A program made the translations under genes and the position numbers. The notes beneath the pieces were generated by a model, which saw only the letters and a list, made by a program, of their open reading frames with translations, searched no databases and was not told where the DNA came from. A stretch of 64,000 bases of DNA from Variovorax sp. dw_308. GTDB taxonomy: Bacteria > Pseudomonadota > Gammaproteobacteria > Burkholderiales > Burkholderiaceae_C. The stretch spans positions 186,001-250,000 of the forward strand of contig NZ_JAATOM010000007.1 in the NCBI RefSeq assembly GCF_019207085.1, read 5' to 3'. Positions 44,584-53,075 of this stretch are shown here, piece by piece. Within the stretch, counting starts at the first letter, position 1. Every line of letters begins with the position of its first letter.

Positions 44584-45021
44584 ATGAAATTCATGGTCAT
44601 CGTCAAGGCCGACGCCAACACCGAAGCCGGCGTCATGCCCTCCGAGCAACTGCTCACGGAGATGGGCAAGTTCAACGAATCGCTGGTCAAGGCCGGCGTG
44701 CTGCTCGCGGGCGAAGGCCTGCACCCCAGCTCCAAGGGCGCACGCATCCGCTACAACGGCGCGCAGCGCACCGTGATCGACGGACCCTTCGCGGAGACCA
44801 AGGAACTGGTCGCCGGCTTCTGGCTGATCCAGGTCAAGTCGAAGGCGGAGGCCATCGAATGGCTCAAGCGCGCGCCCTTCGGCGACGGCGCCGAGATCGA
44901 GATCCGCCAGGTGTTCTCGCCTGAGGATTTCGGCCCGGCCCTCACGCCGGAACTCAGGGCCAACGAAGAACGGCTGCGGGCAGAAGCCGCCGCACAACAA
45001 CAGCAGCAGCAGCAGCATTGA
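44584..45021 (+). CDS. DGPF/YCII-related domain protein
   Basis: 145 residues of the dimeric alpha-beta-barrel type, with VIDGPFAETKELVAGFWLI near residues 62-80, the DGPF signature. The C-terminus has seven glutamines in a row from a CAA/CAG tract. These proteins are the standard neighbours of ECF42-type sigma factors, and one is encoded 1.1 kb downstream. Their biochemical role is unknown. Confidence 0.88.
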   Translation: MKFMVIVKADANTEAGVMPSEQLLTEMGKFNESLVKAGVLLAGEGLHPSSKGARIRYNGAQRTVIDGPFAETKELVAGFWLIQVKSKAEAIEWLKRAPFGDGAEIEIRQVFSPEDFGPALTPELRANEERLRAEAAAQQQQQQQH

Positions 45022-45040
45022 GCGCCAGGCGGAACACACC

Positions 45041-45481
45041 ATGCGATTCATGATCATCCGCAAGGCCGACGCCGAAACCGAATCCGAGACCAGCCCCGCA
45101 GGCCCCCAGCATGCGCAGCTGCTCCAGGACATGATGGCCTACAACCAGGCCATGCTCGATGCCGGCATCATGCGCGGCGGCCAGGGCCTCAAGCCCAGCT
45201 CGACCGGCGCACGCGTGCAGTTCAAGGACGGCAAACCCACCGTTACCGACGGTCCCTTCGCCGAGGCCAGGGAACTGATCGCCGGCTTCACGCTGATCGA
45301 GGTGAAGTCGAAGGAGGAAGCGCTCGAATGAGTGCGCCGCTGGCCCGCGAGCGACGGCCAAGGCAACGTGTCGCTGGAACTGCGGCAGCTCTATGAACTC
45401 GAGGACTTCGAAGGCGTGGCCGAGCCGCAGTTGAAGGACCTCGAGCAGCAGATGCACGCTTCGGCCGACGTGCCGCGCTGA
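45041..45481 (+). pseudogene. Second DGPF/YCII protein with an in-frame TGA
   Basis: The reading frame opens at 45041 (MRFMIIRKADAETE), has VTDGPFAEARELIAGFTLI, and meets TGA at 45329-45331 (codon 97). The same frame then continues for 49 more codons (VRRWPASDGQGNVSLELRQLYELEDF...) to a stop at 45479-45481, giving a full-length 146-codon paralogue of the gene at 44584. The paralogue has EAIEWLKR where this one has EALE-stop-VRR, so TGA replaces TGG (Trp). Either a nonsense mutation, a sequence error or a shortened but working protein. Confidence 0.85.
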
Positions 45482-45507
45482 AGCTCAAGAAGAACCAGGG
45501 AGACCGA

Positions 45508-46050
45508 ATGCTGAAGAAGATCCTGCTCACCCTCTTGCTGCTGCTCGCGGCCGCCATCGCGATCGTGCTCGGGCTGGCCGCCGGCAAGCCCGACACCTTC
45601 CGGGTCGAGCGCAGCGTGACGATCCAGGCGCCGCCGGAGAAGATCGCGCCGCTCATCGAGAACTTCCAGAACTGGAGCACCTGGTCCCCCTATGAAAAGC
45701 TCGACCCGTCGATGAAGCGCGTGTTCAGCGGCGCACCCAGCGGCAAGGGCGCCGTCTACGCCTGGGACGGCACCGGGAATGCCGGCGCTGGCCGCATGGA
45801 GATCGTCGAGTCGATGCCTCAGCGGATTGGCATCCGGCTCGATTTCAGCAAGCCCTTCACGGCCCACAACATGGCCGCGTTCATCTTGCAAGCGCAGGGC
45901 GCAGGGGCAACGCAAGTCACCTGGTCGATGGAAGGCCCAGCGCCCCTGGTGTCGAAGATCATGCAGGTGTTCTTCAGCATGGACACGATGATCGGCACGG
46001 ACTTCGAAGCCGGCCTTGCCAACCTCAAGGCCGCGGCGGAGAAGGTGTGA
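45508..46050 (+). CDS. SRPBCC (polyketide cyclase/START-like) family protein with membrane anchor
   Basis: 180 residues. An N-terminal membrane helix or uncleaved signal (KKILLTLLLLLAAAIAIVLGLAAG) is followed by an SRPBCC fold: FRVERSVTIQAPPEKIAPLIENFQNWSTWSPYEKLDP and later VTWSMEGPAPLVSKIMQVF. Role unknown; proteins of this group often sit with ECF42 sigma factors and DGPF proteins, as here. The stop codon lies inside the left arm of a repeat hairpin. Confidence 0.85.
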   Translation: MLKKILLTLLLLLAAAIAIVLGLAAGKPDTFRVERSVTIQAPPEKIAPLIENFQNWSTWSPYEKLDPSMKRVFSGAPSGKGAVYAWDGTGNAGAGRMEIVESMPQRIGIRLDFSKPFTAHNMAAFILQAQGAGATQVTWSMEGPAPLVSKIMQVFFSMDTMIGTDFEAGLANLKAAAEKV

Positions 46051-46100
46051 ATATTTCTACTGCGGCCACCGATCTCGCTACGAAATCTTCACACCTTCTC
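46039..46100. repeat. Interspersed hairpin-ended repeat, copy 3 (short form)
   Basis: GAGAAGGTGTGAATATTTC (46039-46057) pairs with GAAATCTTCACACCTTCTC (46082-46100) in 18 of 19 positions, around a 24-base loop containing CTGCGGCCACCGATCTCG. It is the minimal joined ends of the longer copies at 9073-9187 and 43925-44094. It includes the stop of the SRPBCC gene and lies just before the sigma factor. Confidence 0.85.
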
Positions 46101-46107
46101 GAATGAC

Positions 46108-47379
46108 GTGAGCGCCACCCACAGTGCCATCGATGCGGTCTGGCGCATCGAGTCGGCACGGATCATTGCGACCCTCGCGCGCATCGTGCGCGACGTCGGC
46201 CTGGCCGAGGAACTGGCGCAGGACGCGTTGGTCACGGCACTGGAGAAATGGCCGCGCGAGGGCGTGCCCGACAACCCCGGCGCCTGGCTCGTGGCCGCTG
46301 CCAAGTACCGCGCGCTCGACGAACTGCGCCGTCGCAAGATGATCGAGCGCAAGCAGGATGAATACGGTCGCGAACTGGAAGTGCACGAGGCGCACCTGCA
46401 CGTCGATTCCCACGAGGCACTCGACGACGAGGTGGGCGACGACCTGCTGCGCCTGATCTTCATCGCCTGCCATCCGGTGCTCTCGCCGGCTGCCCGTGCT
46501 GCGCTCACGCTGCGCCTGCTCGGCGGCCTCACGACCGACGAGATCGCCCGCGCCTTCCTCGTGCCCGAGGCCACGATGGCGCAACGCATCGTCCGCGCCA
46601 AGCGCACGCTGTCCGAGGCCCGGGTGCCTTTCGAAATGCCGCACGCGAGCGAGTTGCCGAAGCGCCTGGCATCGGTCCTCGAAGTGATCTACCTCGTCTT
46701 CAACGAAGGCTATGCCGCGACGGCAGGCGACACCTGGATGCGCCCCGCGCTTTGCGAGGAAGCGCTGCGGCTCGGCCGCATCCTGGCGGAGCTGGTGCCC
46801 GCCGAACCGGAGGTGCACGGCCTGGTCGCTCTCATGGAAATCCAGGCCTCGCGAACGCCGGCGCGCGTGGACGCGCAAGGCACGCCGATCCTCCTGCTTG
46901 AACAGGACCGGTCACGCTGGGACTGGTTGCTGGTGCAGCGCGGCCTCGCCGCCCTCGCGCGGGCGGAAGTGCTGAGCGGGGCGCTCGGCGAGGCGCTCGG
47001 CCCCTATGCGATGCAGGCCGCCATCGCCGCCTGCCATGCACGCGCCCGCACGCCCGATGCCACCGACTGGCTCCGCATCGCCGCGCTTTACGACGCGCTC
47101 GCGCAACTCACGCCCTCGCCCGTCATCGAACTCAATCGCGCGGTCGCGCTGTCGTTCGCCTTCGGTCCGGCAGCAGGCCTGGAGGTGGTCGACATGCTCG
47201 TCGCCCAAGGCGCCTTGCGCGGCTACCACCTGCTGTCCAGCGTGCGGGGCGACTTGCTCGCGAAACTCGGCCGCGCGGACGAAGCACGCGCCGAGTTCGA
47301 AGCCGCCGCGGCGCTCACGCGCAACGCCCGCGAGCGCGCCTTGCTGCTCGACCGCGCGGCCAGTTGTGCTTCTCCATAG
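46108..47379 (+). CDS. ECF42-type RNA polymerase sigma factor
   Basis: 423 residues with a GTG start. Sigma region 2 (IIATLARIVRDVGLAEELAQDALVTALEKWPREG) and region 4 (LRLLGGLTTDEIARAFLVPEATMAQRIVRAKRTL) are followed by a long C-terminal TPR-like extension of about 220 residues, the ECF42 layout. ECF42 factors lack an anti-sigma factor and control DGPF-protein genes; two such genes lie upstream. A nearby ATG (46102) is out of frame, so GTG is the real start. Confidence 0.92.
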   Translation: MSATHSAIDAVWRIESARIIATLARIVRDVGLAEELAQDALVTALEKWPREGVPDNPGAWLVAAAKYRALDELRRRKMIERKQDEYGRELEVHEAHLHVDSHEALDDEVGDDLLRLIFIACHPVLSPAARAALTLRLLGGLTTDEIARAFLVPEATMAQRIVRAKRTLSEARVPFEMPHASELPKRLASVLEVIYLVFNEGYAATAGDTWMRPALCEEALRLGRILAELVPAEPEVHGLVALMEIQASRTPARVDAQGTPILLLEQDRSRWDWLLVQRGLAALARAEVLSGALGEALGPYAMQAAIAACHARARTPDATDWLRIAALYDALAQLTPSPVIELNRAVALSFAFGPAAGLEVVDMLVAQGALRGYHLLSSVRGDLLAKLGRADEARAEFEAAAALTRNARERALLLDRAASCASP

Positions 47380-47511
47380 CCTTCGGGCCTTTACGTTCAC
47401 CGAACTTTACGCACGCTCACCGCCGGCTCACGCTTGCGACACAGAGCGATCCCACACTCCCTCTCACCTGCTGCCGAGTGGCATCAGTCTTCTTCGAAAG
47501 GAAGCTTTCTC

Positions 47512-48042
47512 ATGATCTCGCTCACCCAACGTCTCGTCTCCGCCGGCTTGCTGGCAACCGCGGCCTTCGCCGCTTCGGCCCAGGCGCCCGCAGCACCCGC
47601 CACCGCGCCAGGCGCGCCCGCCGCCGAGCAGCGGATGGACCGCCAGCAACGCGATGGCAAGTTCTTCGAACGCATGCAGGCACGCCACGCGCAGCGCCAG
47701 GCCGCCTTGAAGGCCAAGCTCAACCTGAGCGCCGCGCAGGAAGGCGCATGGTCGACCTACACCGCGGCCACCGCGCCACCGGCGCGCCCACCGCAACGGC
47801 CTGACCGCGCCGAGTTCGAAAAGCTCACGACGCCGCAGCGCATCGACCGCATGCAGGCGCGCCAGGCCGAACGCCAGGCCATGTTCGCCAAGCGCGCAGA
47901 CGCGACGAAGAGTTTCTACGCCGCTCTCTCGCCGGAGCAGCAGAAGACCTTCGACGCCGAGTCCCTGGCCATGATGCGCCACGGCCCGCGCGACGGCCAG
48001 GACCACCACGGCCATCGTCCGCCGCCGCCCGCGAAGGGTTGA
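47512..48042 (+). CDS. Spy/CpxP-like periplasmic protein
   Basis: 176 residues. Signal peptide MISLTQRLVSAGLLATAAFAASAQA, then a helical protein with two LTxxQ-like motifs (LTTPQRIDRMQARQAERQA near 104-122; the first is degenerate as LSAAQ) and a His/Pro-rich tail (HHGHRPPPPAKG) that could bind metal. The Spy/CpxP family comprises envelope-stress chaperones. A good AAGGAAG site precedes the start. It ends at a bidirectional terminator. Confidence 0.82.
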   Translation: MISLTQRLVSAGLLATAAFAASAQAPAAPATAPGAPAAEQRMDRQQRDGKFFERMQARHAQRQAALKAKLNLSAAQEGAWSTYTAATAPPARPPQRPDRAEFEKLTTPQRIDRMQARQAERQAMFAKRADATKSFYAALSPEQQKTFDAESLAMMRHGPRDGQDHHGHRPPPPAKG

Positions 48043-48077
48043 AGCCGAGGCCGCGTCGGCGGCCTCTCAAAAGACAC

Positions 48078-48109
48078 GAAGCCCGCGGCGCGCATGCACC
48101 GCGGGCTTC
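48078..48109. terminator. Bidirectional terminator between convergent genes
   Basis: GAAGCCCGCGG (48078-48088) pairs with CCGCGGGCTTC (48099-48109) around a 10-base loop, with AAAAGACAC before it and TTCAC after it. It can stop both the Spy-like gene and the leftward small secreted gene. Confidence 0.75.
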
Positions 48110-48142
48110 TTCACGTGCTTCTTCACTCAGGGCGCCATCCGC

Positions 48143-48508
48143 TCACTTTGGCGTGCCTGTCTCGTGCGCCGGATTGGTCGGCACGTCCGGCCGCTCACCC
48201 TTCTCGCCGCCGCGGAAGGTGGGGCGTGTCTTGTAGGTCTGCTGGCGCACCTCGGCACGCGTGGTGTCGCTGATCGGCGTGGGCATCACGTTGGGTTGAT
48301 GGTTGATCGTGGTGCTCGCCTCGCCGCCGGGCGTCAACGAATTGGCCGGGGTGCGATTGTGGATGCGCGCTTCGGTGCGCACAGCGTCACGCGATACCGG
48401 CGCATCGACGCTCGCGCCCGGTTGCACCGGCTCAGGCTTCTGCGCCATTGCACTGCCCGCGACGGCCAGCATGCCCGCCAGCAGGGTGGATGAAATGAGT
48501 TGCTTCAT
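48143..48508 (-). CDS. Small secreted protein, related to the 23.1 kb protein
   Basis: 121 residues with signal peptide MKQLISSTLLAGMLAVAGSAMA and an AAGGAAG ribosome site. The mature part has SVDAPVSRDAVRTEARIHNRTPANS and ISDTTRAEVRQQTYKTRP; the APVSRDAVR element is shared with the protein at 23112-23483. No catalytic motif; low complexity (Pro, Thr, Asn). Probably periplasmic, function unknown. Confidence 0.75.
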   Translation of the reverse strand: MKQLISSTLLAGMLAVAGSAMAQKPEPVQPGASVDAPVSRDAVRTEARIHNRTPANSLTPGGEASTTINHQPNVMPTPISDTTRAEVRQQTYKTRPTFRGGEKGERPDVPTNPAHETGTPK

Positions 48509-48613
48509 GGTGTCTTCCTTTGGATGGGTTGGAAATCTCCGGCTCCTTGCAGAACCGTGAAATCACCGTAGGCCGCCGGCCCAGCGCCGGAATGTGGTCA
48601 TCGGACAGACACC

Positions 48614-48674
48614 CCTGTAGGAACAGGCCGCCGTGAGTCGAAGGAGCGGCCTGAACGTCGCGCACTCCTACAGG
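48614..48674. repeat. REP-like hairpin upstream of the ybhP-like gene
   Basis: CCTGTAGGA (48614-48622) pairs with TCCTACAGG (48666-48674), and an inner AGGCCG pairs with CGGCCT. It has the look of pseudomonad-type REP sequences. It lies about 35 bases before the next gene. Confidence 0.6.
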
Positions 48675-48708
48675 CACGGCCATGCCCGCGCCGTACAACG
48701 ACTAATCC

Positions 48709-49497
48709 ATGACTCATCAACCACCCGCCACGCCCGTCATGCAATACACCCCCGCATCGCTCAAGGTGATGACGGTGAACACGCACAAGGGCTTCACCGC
48801 GCTCAACCGCAAGTTCATCCTTCCTGAACTGCGCGATGCGGTGCGCACCGTCGGCGCGGACGTGGTGTTCCTGCAGGAAGTGCAGGGCACGCACGAGCGC
48901 CATGCGCGCAATCATGAGAACTGGCCCGACACGCCGCACTACGAGTTCCTCGCCGAGACCATGTGGCCGCAGTTCGCCTACGGGCGCAACGCGGTGTATC
49001 CGAAGGGACATCACGGCAACGCGGTGCTGTCGAAATTCCCGATCGTGGATTTCCGGAACCATGACGTGTCCATCGCCGGCCCCGAGAAGCGCGGCCTGCT
49101 GCATTGCGCGCTGCGCCTGCCCGGCCGGGCCAGCGACGTGCATGTGATCTGCGCGCACCTGGGCCTGGCCGAAGGGCACCGCCAGCAGCAACTCGAGCTG
49201 CTCTGCCACATCGTGCGCGACGAGGTGCCGGCCGATGCCGCGCTGATCGTGGCCGGCGACTTCAACGACTGGCGTGGCCGCGCGCACGACGTGCTGGCCG
49301 AAGGTGCGTCATTGCGCGAGGTCTTCGTGCAGGCCAACGGAAGCGCCGCGCGCACCTTCCCGTCGCGCTTTCCGCTGCTGCCGCTGGACCGCATCTACGT
49401 GCGCAACGCGGGCGCGCATGCACCCGTGGTGCTGCCGCGCAAGCCCTGGTCGCACCTGTCGGACCATGCGCCGCTGGTGGCCGACATCGAACTTTGA
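48709..49497 (+). CDS. ybhP: Endonuclease/exonuclease/phosphatase family protein (YbhP-like)
   Basis: 262 residues of the EEP fold. Visible catalytic motifs are [16 protein letters not shown], the [10 protein letters not shown] strand, IVAGDFNDW and [11 protein letters not shown]. Metal-dependent phosphodiesterase activity is expected but its target is not known. It starts the ybhP-clsB-ybhN order known from E. coli, with 21 bases to clsB. A later ATG ([10 protein letters not shown]) is a possible start. Confidence 0.88.
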   Translation: MTHQPPATPVMQYTPASLKVMTVNTHKGFTALNRKFILPELRDAVRTVGADVVFLQEVQGTHERHARNHENWPDTPHYEFLAETMWPQFAYGRNAVYPKGHHGNAVLSKFPIVDFRNHDVSIAGPEKRGLLHCALRLPGRASDVHVICAHLGLAEGHRQQQLELLCHIVRDEVPADAALIVAGDFNDWRGRAHDVLAEGASLREVFVQANGSAARTFPSRFPLLPLDRIYVRNAGAHAPVVLPRKPWSHLSDHAPLVADIEL

Positions 49498-49518
49498 AAC
49501 GACACGGAGAACCGCCCC

Positions 49519-50754
49519 ATGAGCAGCCGCTGGACCACCGGCAACAACGTCGAACTGCTGGAGAACGGCGAAAGCTTCTATCCGCGCGTGTTCGAGGCCA
49601 TTGCCAACGCCGAGCGCGAAGTGATCATCGAGACCTTCATCCTGTTCGAGGACAAGGTCGGCGAGGGCCTGCGCGACGCCATGCTCGCGGCGGCGCAACG
49701 CGGCGTGAAGGTGGACCTCATGGTTGACGGCTTCGGTTCGCCGCATTTCTCGCATGCATTCGTCGAGGGCCTGACCCGCGCCGGCGTCAAGGTGCGCGCC
49801 TTCGACCCCGGCAGCCCGGTGCTCGGCAAGCGCGTGAACCTGCTGCGCCGCATGCACCGCAAGATCGTGGTCATCGACGGCGTGCTGGCCTTCGTGGGCG
49901 GCATCAACTTCTCGGCCGACCATCTCGCGGACTTCGGCCCCAAGGCCAAGCAGGACTACGCGGTGGCCTTGCGCGGGCCGATCGTCAACGACATCCATCG
50001 CTTCGTGCTGCATGCCATCGCGGCCGGCGGCAAGGGCCACCGCTGGTACCGCCGCCGCGTGGAAGCAGCCACGCCGGACGTGCAGGCAGGTCAGGCTGCA
50101 GGCGATGCCGACGTGCTCTTCGTCACGCGCGACAACCGCCACCACACCAACGACATCGAGCGCCACTACCGCGCCGCGATCCGCTCGGCGCGCCACCGCA
50201 TCACCATTGCCAATGCGTACTTCTTCCCAGGCTACACCTTGATCCGCGAGATGCGGCGCGCGGCCCGGCGTGGCGTCGACGTGCGGCTGATCCTGCAAGG
50301 CGAGCCGGACATGCCGATCGTCAAGACGGCCGCACGCATGCTGTACCACCACCTTCTGCATGCGGGCGTGCGCATCTTCGAATACTGCGACCGCCCGCTG
50401 CACGGCAAGGTCGCATTGGTCGACGACAACTGGAGCACCGTGGGTTCCAGCAACCTCGACCCGCTCTCCCTCTCGCTCAACCTCGAAGCCAACGTGGTCG
50501 TGCGCGACAAGGCCTTCAACGCGGTGCTCGCCGGGCGGCTCGAGCACCTGATGCGCCACAGCTGCAAGCAGATCGAGAGCCAGCATCTCGACGACTGGAG
50601 CGGCTGGCGCCTGGTGCGCAGCTTCTTCATCTTCCACCTGATGCGCTGGTATCCCGCATGGGCCGGCTGGCTGCCGCCGCACGCACCACGGCTCGAGCGC
50701 GTGCGCGCCGGCCAGCACACGCCGGCCGGTGCAACCCGGACGGACGTGGCATGA
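49519..50754 (+). CDS. clsB: Cardiolipin synthase ClsB
   Basis: 411 residues with two HKD motifs: HRKIVVIDGVLAFVGGIN (near 114-131) and HGKVALVDDNWSTVGSSNLD (near 297-316). It lacks the two N-terminal membrane helices of ClsA, as ClsB does. ClsB makes cardiolipin and can form phosphatidylglycerol at the inner membrane. It overlaps ybhN by 4 bases and follows the ybhP-like gene, the same set as in E. coli. Confidence 0.92.
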   Translation: MSSRWTTGNNVELLENGESFYPRVFEAIANAEREVIIETFILFEDKVGEGLRDAMLAAAQRGVKVDLMVDGFGSPHFSHAFVEGLTRAGVKVRAFDPGSPVLGKRVNLLRRMHRKIVVIDGVLAFVGGINFSADHLADFGPKAKQDYAVALRGPIVNDIHRFVLHAIAAGGKGHRWYRRRVEAATPDVQAGQAAGDADVLFVTRDNRHHTNDIERHYRAAIRSARHRITIANAYFFPGYTLIREMRRAARRGVDVRLILQGEPDMPIVKTAARMLYHHLLHAGVRIFEYCDRPLHGKVALVDDNWSTVGSSNLDPLSLSLNLEANVVVRDKAFNAVLAGRLEHLMRHSCKQIESQHLDDWSGWRLVRSFFIFHLMRWYPAWAGWLPPHAPRLERVRAGQHTPAGATRTDVA

Positions 50755-51749
50755 GCATCCAGTCCGTCACCGCGCACCGTTGGTGGCCGTGGGCCAGGCG
50801 CATCGGCGTGGCCGGCTTCCTGGCCTTCGTGGTCTTCATGCTCGTGCACGAAGCCCGTGCGATCGACTGGCGTGAAGTCTTCGCGACGATGCGCGACTAC
50901 CCGCTGCGGGTCGTGGCGCTGGCTGCCCTCCTGGCCTGGACCAGCCACCTGATCTACAGCACCTTCGACCTGGTCGGGCGGCGCTACACGGCGCACCCCT
51001 TGCGCCCTGGCTCGGTCATGGCGATCACTTTCGTGAGCTACGCCTTCAACCTCAACCTCGGGACGGTGGTCGGCGCGCTCGCGATGCGCGTGCGGCTCTA
51101 CACGCGGCTCGGGCTGGAGGCGCCGGTCATCGCGCGCGTCGTCGGCCTGAGCATGCTGACCAACTGGCTCGGCTACTGCCTGCTGGCTGGCCTGGCCTTC
51201 CTGTTCTGGCCGGTGCCGATGCCCTCCGACTGGCACATGGGCACGGTCGCGCTGCGCGTGCTCGGCGGCGTACTGGTGCTGGCGTCACTGGCCTACATGG
51301 TGCTCTGCGCGGTCTCGAAGCGTCGCGAGTTCCACGTGCTCGGCCATGAAATCGACTTGCCGGTGCTGCGCCTGGCCTGCGTGCAACTCGCCATCTCGTG
51401 CGCCAACTGGTCGGTCATGGGCGCGACGATGTATGTGCTGCTGCTGGGCCAGGTCGCCTATCCCGTGGCGCTGGGAGTGCTGCTCATCGGCGCGATATCC
51501 GGCCTCATGTCGCGCGTGCCGGCCGGGCTGGGCGTGCTCGAGGCCGTGTTCATTGCCTTGCTCTCGCCGCCGCTGTCCAGTACCACGCTGATCGCGGCGG
51601 TGCTGACCTACCGCGCTGTCTACTACTGGGCGCCGCTCGCCGCCGCGACCGTGGTGTACCTGGCCATGGAGGCCCATGCGAAGAAGCTCGCCGCGCGCGC
51701 TTCCGCCGACGGTTCAACGTCAGGGCGGCAGCTCCAACCCTCCTGCTGA
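50751..51749 (+). CDS. ybhN: YbhN/UPF0104 (LPG-synthase-like) membrane protein
   Basis: 332 residues with about eight membrane helices and family motifs SYAFNLNLGTVVGALAMRVRLY and MSRVPAGLGVLEAVFIALL, found in the YbhN/AglD/MprF-type flippase-like family. The role is not proven; the link to ClsB suggests lipid handling. Start overlaps the clsB stop (ATGA). Confidence 0.9.
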   Translation: MSIQSVTAHRWWPWARRIGVAGFLAFVVFMLVHEARAIDWREVFATMRDYPLRVVALAALLAWTSHLIYSTFDLVGRRYTAHPLRPGSVMAITFVSYAFNLNLGTVVGALAMRVRLYTRLGLEAPVIARVVGLSMLTNWLGYCLLAGLAFLFWPVPMPSDWHMGTVALRVLGGVLVLASLAYMVLCAVSKRREFHVLGHEIDLPVLRLACVQLAISCANWSVMGATMYVLLLGQVAYPVALGVLLIGAISGLMSRVPAGLGVLEAVFIALLSPPLSSTTLIAAVLTYRAVYYWAPLAAATVVYLAMEAHAKKLAARASADGSTSGRQLQPSC

Positions 51750-51810
51750 CCTCGCCCACCCAACCGCGTCGACTGTCTACCCATCGCGGGCTCGCCGCCC
51801 TGCAAAGCCT

Positions 51811-52395
51811 TCAAAAACGGTACGCGTAGCGCAGCTTGACCAGGTTTTCCCCTGGGTTCGGCTCCCTGATGCCGCCATTGGACACATGCTGAAGGCGCAG
51901 CGAGACCTCATGGACGCCGCTCGCCCCAAAATTGCGCCCGAGCGCCAGCACCTCGGTGAACTGGAATTGCGTGCTGAACCTGCGGCTGTCGGTCTCGTAG
52001 TAGCCGTCGAACAAGGTCAAGCCGATGCCGAGGTCCATGAACCAGGGCGAAGCGCCTGCGTCGAATCGATAGCGTGCATTGGCGATCGCACCGATCTGGG
52101 TGTAGGTCTGCGCGCCCGAAAACTGCCGCTGGGCTCGCCAATTGCTCACGAAGAAATCGCCATGGGTGGTGACCTCTCCACCCCACATCTCACGGCGCGG
52201 CCCGAAGTTGTAGGTGACACCAACCGTGGCCACGTCGGACTTGGACCTGCCCTCCAGCGTGGTCCCGCCTTCCACGTAGACGCCCCAAGACGTCTGCATT
52301 TCGGATCCTTGTCGGTACTGGGCCATTGCCGGTCCTGCCAACACCACCATCAGACCAACACCCACACAGGCAGCCACCGTCTTTCGCACGCGCAT
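51811..52395 (-). CDS. pagL: Lipid A 3-O-deacylase PagL-like outer-membrane protein
   Basis: 194 residues. Signal peptide MRVRKTVAACVGVGLMVVLAGPAMAQ, then an eight-stranded barrel-like mature part ending in phenylalanine (KLRYAYRF), the outer-membrane signature. The catalytic set of PagL is visible near the end in LRLQHVSNGGIREPNPGEN: His, Ser and Glu at the correct spacing. PagL removes a 3-linked acyl chain from lipid A. I start at 52395; the longer frame adds 60 residues before the signal peptide. Confidence 0.88.
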   Translation of the reverse strand: MRVRKTVAACVGVGLMVVLAGPAMAQYRQGSEMQTSWGVYVEGGTTLEGRSKSDVATVGVTYNFGPRREMWGGEVTTHGDFFVSNWRAQRQFSGAQTYTQIGAIANARYRFDAGASPWFMDLGIGLTLFDGYYETDSRRFSTQFQFTEVLALGRNFGASGVHEVSLRLQHVSNGGIREPNPGENLVKLRYAYRF

Positions 52396-52512
52396 CGGTT
52401 GAATCCCCCGCGGCAAATCGCGCCGCAACAAAAGATCTTGTTTTAACAATTGTGTACATAGAAACGGAAAATTACGCGGGACTTCGTAGGAAAGCTGACA
52501 AGCACCTTCTGA

Positions 52513-52537
52513 TTTTTTGCTGCACTGCAGCAAAAAA
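52513..52537. promoter_or_regulatory. PhaR-type operator before the phasin gene
   Basis: A 25-base palindrome (12-base arms around one C). The centre reads GCTGCACTGCAGC, which contains CTGC-N3-GCAG, the site known for the PHA-responsive repressor PhaR, flanked by T6 and A6 runs. It lies 25 bases before the gene at 52563. Confidence 0.72.
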
Positions 52538-52562
52538 ACCCTCTTCCCCGTATAGTCGGGGC

Positions 52563-53069
52563 ATGCGCATGCCAAACACCTCCCCCCGATTCTTCAATCC
52601 GCTGATGATCTGGACCGACGTCGCCCTCAAGACCAGCGAAATGCTGGTCTCTTCGGGTTCGGTCATCCAGATGCGCACCAGCCGCATGGCGGAACACGGC
52701 TTGCGGCCATCGCCTTCGGACATGCGCGAGATCCATCTGATGAGCGAGGAAAAGCTCGCAGCGGTCACCGAATCCGGCGCCGCCATCGCGAACCAGTTGC
52801 ACACGATCAACTACGCCCTGGTCAATCGCGCGGTCCAGCAGTGGTTCCAAAGCCACCTGGCCCTGTGGTCGCTGGCCACCAGCTTCACCCCCGCACAGGC
52901 GATCACCCGCGGCCAGGTCTTCCTCGACGCCAGCACGCGCGTCGCGAACACCTGGAGCCAGCTTTCCAGCGCCAGCGCCCGCATAGCCCAGCGAGCGCTC
53001 AAACCCATCCACGCCAAGGCCACTTCCAACGCGCGCCGGCTGTCGTTGCCCCAACCCGCGGCCGCCTGA
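52563..53069 (+). CDS. Phasin-like polyhydroxyalkanoate granule-associated protein
   Basis: 168 residues, mostly amphipathic helix, with IWTDVALKTSEMLVSSGSVIQMRTSRMA and AVQQWFQSHLALWSLATSFTPAQ. There is no signal peptide. The size and helical character fit phasins, which coat PHA granules, and the PhaR-type operator upstream supports this. The family match is by pattern only; some annotations would call it hypothetical. No phaC, phaA or phaB is nearby. Confidence 0.7.
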   Translation: MRMPNTSPRFFNPLMIWTDVALKTSEMLVSSGSVIQMRTSRMAEHGLRPSPSDMREIHLMSEEKLAAVTESGAAIANQLHTINYALVNRAVQQWFQSHLALWSLATSFTPAQAITRGQVFLDASTRVANTWSQLSSASARIAQRALKPIHAKATSNARRLSLPQPAAA

Positions 53070-53075
53070 CAGGGC

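Noticed and set aside
44995..45018. CAA/CAG run as a frameshift or repeat-expansion error
   Set aside because: The frame stays open to a normal stop; a short polyglutamine tail is plausible, so I treat it as part of the gene.
45329..45331. TGA read as selenocysteine
   Set aside because: The paralogue has Trp, not Cys, at this place, and no selenocysteine insertion hairpin was evident directly after it.
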